Below are positions 42,925 to 48,535 of a stretch of 48,535 nucleotides of DNA, one piece after another; the stretch's first letter is position 1; each line of letters opens with the position of its first letter. The DNA is from an uncultured Alistipes sp. (GTDB taxonomy: Bacteria > Bacteroidota > Bacteroidia > Bacteroidales > Rikenellaceae), in assembly GCA_944321205.1 (NCBI GenBank), contig CALUKK010000170.1:1-48535 (forward strand). The letters run 5' to 3'. The notes under the pieces are model-generated. The model was not told where the DNA came from. It did not search any database and was given only the letters and a program-made list of their open reading frames with translations. The position numbers and the translations under genes are program-made.

Positions 42925-44421
42925 CTATTGTTTCGTATAGTCGCTCAGCGTGCGTTTGACGGCATCGGCCCAGCCGGCCTTCGCCTGCTCGACCTTCTCC
43001 TCCTCCATGGCGGGCTCGAAGACCCTATCGATCTGCCACTGCTTGCGGATCTCGTCGATGCTCGACCAGTAGCCTACGGCCAGGCCGGCCAGATAGGCGG
43101 CGCCCATCGCCGTGGTTTCGACCACCTGCGGACGGATGACCTTCGTGCCGAGAATATCGGCCTGGAACTGCATGAGCAGGTTGTTGCGCGAGGCTCCGCC
43201 GTCGACCTTGAGCTCCTTGAGCGGGATGCCGGCATCACGTGACATGGCCGCGGTGATGTCCATCGTCTGGAAGGCGATGCCTTCAAGGGCGGCCCGGGCG
43301 ATGTGCGCGGTGTTTGTTCCGCGGCTGATGCCGATGATCGTACCGCGGGCATACTGATCCCACCACGGAGCGCCGAGTCCGGTCAGTGCCGGGACGAAAT
43401 AGACACCGTTCGTGTCGGGCACACGCGAAGCCAGCTCCTCGACCTCCGACGAGGACTTGATGACGCCGAGTCCGTCACGCAGCCACTGGACAACCGACCC
43501 TCCGACGAAGATACTCCCCTCGAGGGCATAATTGACCTTGTCGCCGATCTTCCAGGCCACGGTCGTCAGCAGGTTGTTCTGTGAGAGAATGGGTTTTTCG
43601 CCGCTGTTCATCAACAGGAAGCAGCCCGTTCCGTAGGTATTCTTCACCATACCGGGTTCGGTGCACATCTGCCCGAACAGGGCGGCCTGCTGGTCGCCGG
43701 CAATACCCGAAATGGGCACCTTGTGCGCGAAGATCGTCGTCTTGGTGTGTCCGTATACCTCGCTCGAGGACTTCACTTCGGGCATCATCGACCGCGGGAT
43801 CTTGAACAGATCCAACAGCTCCTGGTCCCAGTCCAGCGTATTGATGTTGAAGAGCATCGTGCGCGAGGCGTTGCTCACGTCCGTCACATGCACCTCTCCG
43901 CGCGTCAGACGCCAGATGAGCCACGTATCGACCGTTCCGAACATCAGCTTGCCCTTTTCGGCGCGCTTGCGGGCTCCGGGGACGTTGTCCAGGATCCATT
44001 TGATCTTCGTGGCACTGAAGTAGGCGTCGATGATCAGTCCCGTCTTCTGGCGGATCATCTCCGTAAGGCCCTGGTTCTTCAGCTCGTCGCAGTAGTCCGA
44101 CGTCCGGCGGTCCTGCCAGACGATGGCGTTGTAGATCGGCTCTTCGGTCTCCGAATCCCAGACGATGGTTGTTTCACGCTGGTTGGTGATGCCGATTCCG
44201 GCGATGTTCAGACCGTTGATGTCCATCATCGAGATGGCTTCGGCGATCACCGACGCCTGCGAGGCCCAGATCTCGTGCGGATCGTGCTCCACCCAGCCCG
44301 ATTTGGGGAAGATCTGCCGGAACTCGCGCTGCGCCACGGCACACGTCGTACCCCGTTCATCGAAGACAATGGCGCGGGAGCTGCTCGTTCCCTGGTCAAG
44401 TGCAAGAATGTACTGTTTCAT
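42925..44421 (-). CDS. glpK: Glycerol kinase (GlpK)
   Basis: Cytoplasmic FGGY-family kinase of 498 aa making sn-glycerol-3-phosphate with [18 protein letters not shown] (6-20) is the N-terminal phosphate loop; [10 protein letters not shown] and [10 protein letters not shown] bind glycerol; [22 protein letters not shown] and [22 protein letters not shown] are the C-terminal FGGY signatures. The length is normal (E. coli GlpK 502 aa). It lies between glpC (123 bp upstream) and glpF. Confidence 0.97.
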   Translation of the reverse strand: MKQYILALDQGTSSSRAIVFDERGTTCAVAQREFRQIFPKSGWVEHDPHEIWASQASVIAEAISMMDINGLNIAGIGITNQRETTIVWDSETEEPIYNAIVWQDRRTSDYCDELKNQGLTEMIRQKTGLIIDAYFSATKIKWILDNVPGARKRAEKGKLMFGTVDTWLIWRLTRGEVHVTDVSNASRTMLFNINTLDWDQELLDLFKIPRSMMPEVKSSSEVYGHTKTTIFAHKVPISGIAGDQQAALFGQMCTEPGMVKNTYGTGCFLLMNSGEKPILSQNNLLTTVAWKIGDKVNYALEGSIFVGGSVVQWLRDGLGVIKSSSEVEELASRVPDTNGVYFVPALTGLGAPWWDQYARGTIIGISRGTNTAHIARAALEGIAFQTMDITAAMSRDAGIPLKELKVDGGASRNNLLMQFQADILGTKVIRPQVVETTAMGAAYLAGLAVGYWSSIDEIRKQWQIDRVFEPAMEEEKVEQAKAGWADAVKRTLSDYTKQ

Positions 44422-44544
44422 AGTAGTTTATTGTGGTTGGTTTTGGTTTGGAAAATAGTTGTCGGAAGGGCAAGGTCCCGTAGCTGAATCCGCTCCGGAG
44501 CTTCCTGCCGGAAGCCGCGGCGGCCTGCCCGAAGAGACGCTCGG

Positions 44545-45768
44545 TCAGGCCAGCCGCGAAGCAAGGATGTGCAGCGGATGCTCGCAGGGCTTGGAGGTCG
44601 ACATCTCGATCTGCCATTTGCAGGTTTCGCAATCCGTAGCCACAATATCGGCGCCGGAGTCTTCGATCTGCCGGAACAGCGGGGCACCGATCGACTGTGC
44701 GACCTCGTAGTTCTCCTTCTTGAAGCCGTACGTACCGCCGATGCCGCAGCATTGCGAATCGAGCACCGTCACCTCGACCCCCGGAATCATCCGCAGCAAT
44801 TCGATCGAATAGTAGGCCCAGCCCATCTTCTCCATGTGGCACGGCGTGTGATAGGCTACGCGAAGCGGAGCCGCCTCCTTGAATTTCAGTTGACCCTTTC
44901 CGGTCTGGAGCAGCCGGTAGAGGTAGCGTGTGGCCAGTTCGATATGGTCGCGCACGTCGGCATTCTCGAGTTTGAGCAGATGGGGGTATTCGTCCCGCAG
45001 CGTGAAGGTGCAGGTCGACGAGGTGGTGATGACATCCAGTTCGCGCCCCTTGACGGAGGTGCGGATCGAACGGAGATTCGTCTCGGCCTGACGCCGTGCC
45101 TGCTTGTAGAGGCCGTTCGAGATCAGGGCCACCCCGCAGCACTGCTCCTTGTCGAGCAGCTGTACGCCATACCCCAGGGCATTCATGATCTTCAACAGAT
45201 CCTTTCCCAGCTGCGGGTTGTTGTAGTTCACGTAGCAGCCGTGGAAATAGGCCACCTGACGGGGGTATGCCTCCTGGGCCGCGGCGGCATGCCTGCGATA
45301 CCAGGCCGTGAAGGTTCCGTGGGCATATTTCGGGAAGATGCGCCGATGGTCGATCCCCATCACCTTGTCCATCACCAGCCGTACGGGTTTCAGTTTGACG
45401 GTGGCGTTGACGATCGGTGCGAAGGGGGTTGCGAGGGATCCCACCAGATCCGTATTGGCGAGCACGAAGTTCCGCAACGACGTATTGTGCTGCGGCCCGT
45501 ATTTGATGCGTGCGGCCTGGATGATGTCACCGATGCGCACGTTCGAGGGGCAGGCCACCTCGCAACGCTTGCAGTTCATGCAATATTTCAGCGCATTGTC
45601 GAAGAAGTCGGGGCGTTTGAGACGCAGCCGTTCACCGTCGGGTCCGGCCTGTTTGGGTCCCGGGTAGTCGGGATTCGCCGCGGCAACGGGGCAGTACACC
45701 GTACAGATCGTACACTTGATGCACTGTTCGAAATTATTCTCACTGACGCTGTTCTGCTGGATATTCAT
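44545..45768 (-). CDS. glpC: Anaerobic glycerol-3-phosphate dehydrogenase subunit C (GlpC)
   Basis: Iron-sulphur subunit of 407 aa that links GlpAB to the membrane quinone pool. Two 4Fe-4S ferredoxin motifs are seen near the N-terminus: CIKCTICTVYCP and CMNCKRCEVACP. Two CCG (cysteine-rich) domains follow, ending KEQCCGVAL and DSQCCGIGG. I set the start at the ATG at 45768 (MNIQQNS); the frame continues upstream without stop but only as an overlap with glpB. It begins 23 bp after the glpB stop. A GlpC-type enzyme fits an anaerobe respiring with fumarate. Confidence 0.95.
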   Translation of the reverse strand: MNIQQNSVSENNFEQCIKCTICTVYCPVAAANPDYPGPKQAGPDGERLRLKRPDFFDNALKYCMNCKRCEVACPSNVRIGDIIQAARIKYGPQHNTSLRNFVLANTDLVGSLATPFAPIVNATVKLKPVRLVMDKVMGIDHRRIFPKYAHGTFTAWYRRHAAAAQEAYPRQVAYFHGCYVNYNNPQLGKDLLKIMNALGYGVQLLDKEQCCGVALISNGLYKQARRQAETNLRSIRTSVKGRELDVITTSSTCTFTLRDEYPHLLKLENADVRDHIELATRYLYRLLQTGKGQLKFKEAAPLRVAYHTPCHMEKMGWAYYSIELLRMIPGVEVTVLDSQCCGIGGTYGFKKENYEVAQSIGAPLFRQIEDSGADIVATDCETCKWQIEMSTSKPCEHPLHILASRLA

Positions 45769-45791
45769 TGTAGCATGATTTAATGATCCGT

Positions 45792-47072
45792 TTAATCGAA
45801 AGCAACCGGTTTGTCCGACGCCCGCGCGATGCTTTCCGCCGCGTAAAGGGCCGAGAGCATCGAGACGCCCGCACCGCACCCCTCCTGTACGGGATGGAAA
45901 CCGGCCAGTCCGGCCCCCACGCAGTAGAGATTCTCGAGCGGCGCACCCTGCCTGATCACCCGCAGCCGGTTGTCGGTGCGCACGCCGAAGGCCTGATACT
46001 CGTGCCGGTCGAAGAAGTGCAGCGTATACCACTCCGCACGGCCCGGGCGCGAAACGACATCGGCCTCGAAGACCGGTTCAACGATCCGGTCGGGTGTGGC
46101 GACCAGCCCCTTGCTGAAGAAACTGCCCGTTGCCAGGACAAAGTGGTCGGCCTCGAAGGGGATATCGCCGTGATTGGCCGTGAAGACCCGTCGTACGCGA
46201 CCTTGTTCGGTCTGGGCCGACAGCACGCAGTCCCCGAGGAAATATTCGCCGCCCAGCGCCCGGAAACGATGCTGAAGCGCCTGCTGGGCCCGAATGCCGG
46301 GGATCGACGGCGGCAGGGTAGGCAACAGGTAAATCGGATGTCCGACCCGCTGCTTGAGAAATTCGAGCGAATCGTTGCGGTTGATGCCGATCAGAGCCGG
46401 AAGGATCAGTGCGTCGCATCCGGCCGCCAGCCGGCGCAGTTCCGCAGCCAGCGCCTCCAGATCGGCGTCATGGTCGAAGACCCGGGCGATATTTGCCGAA
46501 CGCATCTCGCTCGGATTGCGGCGGATAAGTTCCAGATCGGGATGGTTGAAGTTCCCGAAGCGGCACTCGATGCCGAATTTGCGCAACTCCTCGGCGATGA
46601 ACTCCGGATAGAAATCCAGAAAACCTTCGATGTTGACGATGCAGACCCTCTTGAAGGGGAATTCACCGATCTGCGGGGTTGTGAGATAGCCGTCGATGGT
46701 GAGCCATGTGGCCCGGGACTTGCCCATGGGGGTGATCCGGAAGTGGTTGTGCTGAGCCTGTCCCGTCACCCGGATCCCGGCCTCGCGCAACAGTTCGGGA
46801 ACCTGCCGTGCATAACGGGCGCAGTTTTCGGTGCCGATCACGGCGTAGGGATGCGAGGGCCAGCGCCCGGCCAGCTCGGCAATCCCCGCCTCGGGATCAA
46901 GGACCGGTTCACCGTCGGGCAGCTGGCCCAACAGATCGAACGATCCCGACGAAAAGTGAATGGCACTCTGCCCCTGCGAGACGATGGCGCAACGCTGTCC
47001 CGCCTGAGCCAGGCGGATGCCGCAGGTCATTCCGGCCAGTCCGCCCCCGATGATTACAGTATCGAATTTCAT
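45792..47072 (-). CDS. glpB: Anaerobic glycerol-3-phosphate dehydrogenase subunit B (GlpB)
   Basis: Flavin-containing subunit of 426 aa. MKFDTVIIGGGLAGMTCGIRLAQAG is the N-terminal Rossmann fold (positions 1-25, with GxGxxG-type GGGLAG), and the C-terminal NLYCVGAGLAGFHPVQEGCGAGVSML segment completes the flavin site. The ATG (47070-47072) overlaps the glpA stop in an ATGA arrangement, so translation is coupled. Together with GlpA and GlpC it oxidises glycerol-3-phosphate to dihydroxyacetone phosphate. Confidence 0.94.
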   Translation of the reverse strand: MKFDTVIIGGGLAGMTCGIRLAQAGQRCAIVSQGQSAIHFSSGSFDLLGQLPDGEPVLDPEAGIAELAGRWPSHPYAVIGTENCARYARQVPELLREAGIRVTGQAQHNHFRITPMGKSRATWLTIDGYLTTPQIGEFPFKRVCIVNIEGFLDFYPEFIAEELRKFGIECRFGNFNHPDLELIRRNPSEMRSANIARVFDHDADLEALAAELRRLAAGCDALILPALIGINRNDSLEFLKQRVGHPIYLLPTLPPSIPGIRAQQALQHRFRALGGEYFLGDCVLSAQTEQGRVRRVFTANHGDIPFEADHFVLATGSFFSKGLVATPDRIVEPVFEADVVSRPGRAEWYTLHFFDRHEYQAFGVRTDNRLRVIRQGAPLENLYCVGAGLAGFHPVQEGCGAGVSMLSALYAAESIARASDKPVAFD

Positions 47073-48535
47073 TTTGCAGCTCGATTTTCTTCGTCCGACA
47101 ATCCGCACACACTTTCGTAAACCCACGTCATGTATTCGCTTTCACGCAGCGTATCGCCCCAGGCGATGGGCGCCATTCCCTTCCATCGTTCGTTCAGGAA
47201 CGAGACCAGATCCTCCTTGGCCCTGCGCGCGCAGACCGGATCCCGGCGGCCCATCAGCCCGGCGGCCCGGCAGGCGCACAATTCGCCCTGACAGGTTCCC
47301 ATGCCGATCCGGGTCCGGCGCCTGAGGTCGACCAGATTGTTCACGGCGAGATTCTTCAGAGCGTACTCCACTTCGCCGATCGACACCTCCTCGCATTCGC
47401 AGACCAGACTGTTCTGAATCGACGTCCGGCTGTCGATCTTCACGGCCAGATCGCCATGTCGCGAGATCGACGAGCGTCGTTGAGCCACAGGTTTGTTACG
47501 GAGTTTGCGGTCGACCTCCTCGCGGCTTTCGGTCGATCCCGGCAGGGGTATTTCCGCCGTCCGGCACTTTTCGTTGTTGCCGATCTTCTTGCAAACGAGA
47601 TCCGTGGCCCATTCGGCCATCAGCCGATAGGTCATCAGCTTTCCGCCCGTGATGGTGATGAAGCCCTCCAGGCCGTCACGCGTGGCGTGGTCCAGCAGGA
47701 CGATTCCGCGGCTCACCGTGCGACCGCTCGGGTCGTCGTCCGAAGCTACCAGCGGACGAACACCCGCATAGGCTCTCAATATGCGGGTCGTGGCCAGTTG
47801 CGGAGCGAGTTTCTGACCTTCACGCAGCAGCAGGTCCACTTCGTCGGGCGTAATGATCATGTTGTCGATCTGATCGTAGGGGACCTTGCTTGAAGTGGTT
47901 CCGATGAGCGAGATCGTGTCGCCCGGGACCAGGATGTCAGCATCGGCGGGTTTGCGGCAGCGGTTCAGCACCAGGTTGTTGACCCGGTGTCCGAAGATCA
48001 GCAGGGCCCCCTTTGCCGGGAGCATGCTGACCGTGATGCCGGCCTTTGCGGCGATGCCGTGGCCCCAGATGCCGCCGGCATTGATCACCACCCGGGCATA
48101 GAACTTTTCGTCGCAATGTTTGCGATGGTCATGGGCCCGGACTCCGATGATGCGATCCTGTTCACGAAGCAGCTCCACGACTTCGGTATAGGTCCGGATC
48201 TCGGCGCCGTGCATCCGGGCATCGAGAATGTTCGAGGAGGTGAGACGGAAGGGGTCCACCGCGCCGTCGGGGACGCGCACGGCACCGATCAGAGCGGGAT
48301 TGGCCGAGGGTTCGAGCCGCAGGGCCTCCTTGGGATCGAGGATCTCGGCACGGATTCCGGCCCGCCGGCACGCCTCCACGAAGACGGACTGATACTCCAA
48401 CCCGTCTTCGGGCAGCGAGATAAACAGTCCGTCGGTCTCTTCGACGCAATGGGCGGCGATTTTTCGCAGGATTTTGTTTTCGCGGATGCACTCCACGGCC
48501 GATTCATGATCCGTCACGGCATAGCGGGCTCCGCT
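47069..48535 (-). CDS. glpA: Anaerobic glycerol-3-phosphate dehydrogenase subunit A (GlpA), 5' end outside window
   Basis: Catalytic FAD subunit, cut by the window end: about 488 residues are visible, and the N-terminal FAD Rossmann motif lies beyond 48535. The first visible residues SGARYAVTDHESAVECIREN match the region just after the FAD fold, so the gene reads straight through the border. Visible landmarks are VINAGGIWGHGIA, AYAGVRPLVASDD and ITGGKLMTYRLMAEWATD (substrate and flavin binding). The C-terminal BFD-like 2Fe-2S domain has CECEEVS and GMGTCQGELCACR. First visible gene of the operon; its promoter is not in the window. Confidence 0.95.
   Translation of the reverse strand, partial: SGARYAVTDHESAVECIRENKILRKIAAHCVEETDGLFISLPEDGLEYQSVFVEACRRAGIRAEILDPKEALRLEPSANPALIGAVRVPDGAVDPFRLTSSNILDARMHGAEIRTYTEVVELLREQDRIIGVRAHDHRKHCDEKFYARVVINAGGIWGHGIAAKAGITVSMLPAKGALLIFGHRVNNLVLNRCRKPADADILVPGDTISLIGTTSSKVPYDQIDNMIITPDEVDLLLREGQKLAPQLATTRILRAYAGVRPLVASDDDPSGRTVSRGIVLLDHATRDGLEGFITITGGKLMTYRLMAEWATDLVCKKIGNNEKCRTAEIPLPGSTESREEVDRKLRNKPVAQRRSSISRHGDLAVKIDSRTSIQNSLVCECEEVSIGEVEYALKNLAVNNLVDLRRRTRIGMGTCQGELCACRAAGLMGRRDPVCARRAKEDLVSFLNERWKGMAPIAWGDTLRESEYMTWVYESVCGLSDEENRAAK

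Noticed and set aside
41364-42959. 531-residue + strand frame opposite glpF and the outer-membrane protein
   Set aside because: Covers two clear - strand genes in a shadow frame; no protein features.
45783-47120. 445-residue + strand frame opposite glpB
   Set aside because: Shadow of glpB; arginine/glycine-rich composition without domains.

Overview
The window looks like part of the chromosome of a gut-type Bacteroidota, most like an Alistipes/Rikenellaceae relative. The evidence is two SusC/SusD pairs, a hybrid two-component regulator, Bacteroidota promoter signatures (TTTG-N19-TAnnTTTG), weak Shine-Dalgarno sites and DUF1735, DUF4843, DUF4886 and DUF5117 families. The genus is an inference from family content and fairly GC-rich core genes. 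No rRNA, confident tRNA, transposase, integrase or CRISPR array was seen.

Region 1 (1-818) has no gene. It holds three copies of a roughly 117-bp structured repeat, two of them identical. Each of those two is followed by its own terminator-like hairpin, so this is a candidate small-RNA family with tRNA T-arm-like ends.

Region 2 (819-24595) is an AT-richer polysaccharide utilisation locus, all on the + strand: GH89 alpha-N-acetylglucosaminidase, DUF4886 protein, SusC, SusD, a DUF1735/tachylectin-like/GH43 lipoprotein, a second GH89, MurQ etherase, GH20 hexosaminidase, a ceramidase-fold lipoprotein with an inserted propeller, an N-acetylhexosamine kinase, an FHS-type sugar transporter, and a hybrid two-component system with its own promoter. 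Together these would bind and import an alpha/beta-GlcNAc-containing glycan, cut it to GlcNAc (and probably MurNAc), phosphorylate the sugars and convert MurNAc-6-P to GlcNAc-6-P. The presence of murQ, kinase and transporter suggests cell-wall-derived amino sugars as well as, or instead of, mucin-type glycans.

Region 3 (24997-27100, - strand) is a sugar permease plus ribokinase pair, probably for ribose or nucleosides.

Region 4 (27101-28128) is a 1-kb non-coding stretch. It contains a perfect 22-bp inverted repeat with 149 bp between the arms, in the layout expected of an invertible promoter. It lies upstream of region 5.

Region 5 (28129-38126, + strand, GC-rich) encodes a DUF5117-type zinc metalloprotease, an STN-containing SusC, a short SusD, a DUF4843 lipoprotein and a PKD-like lipoprotein. 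This resembles the peptide-importing SusCD loci of Bacteroides.

Region 6 (38224-48535) has aquaporin Z (-), an unrecognised exported protein (+), and a glycerol / glycerol-3-phosphate operon on the - strand in the order glpA (cut by the window end), glpB, glpC, glpK, glpF, outer-membrane barrel protein, followed by a DeoR-family repressor with its own promoter.
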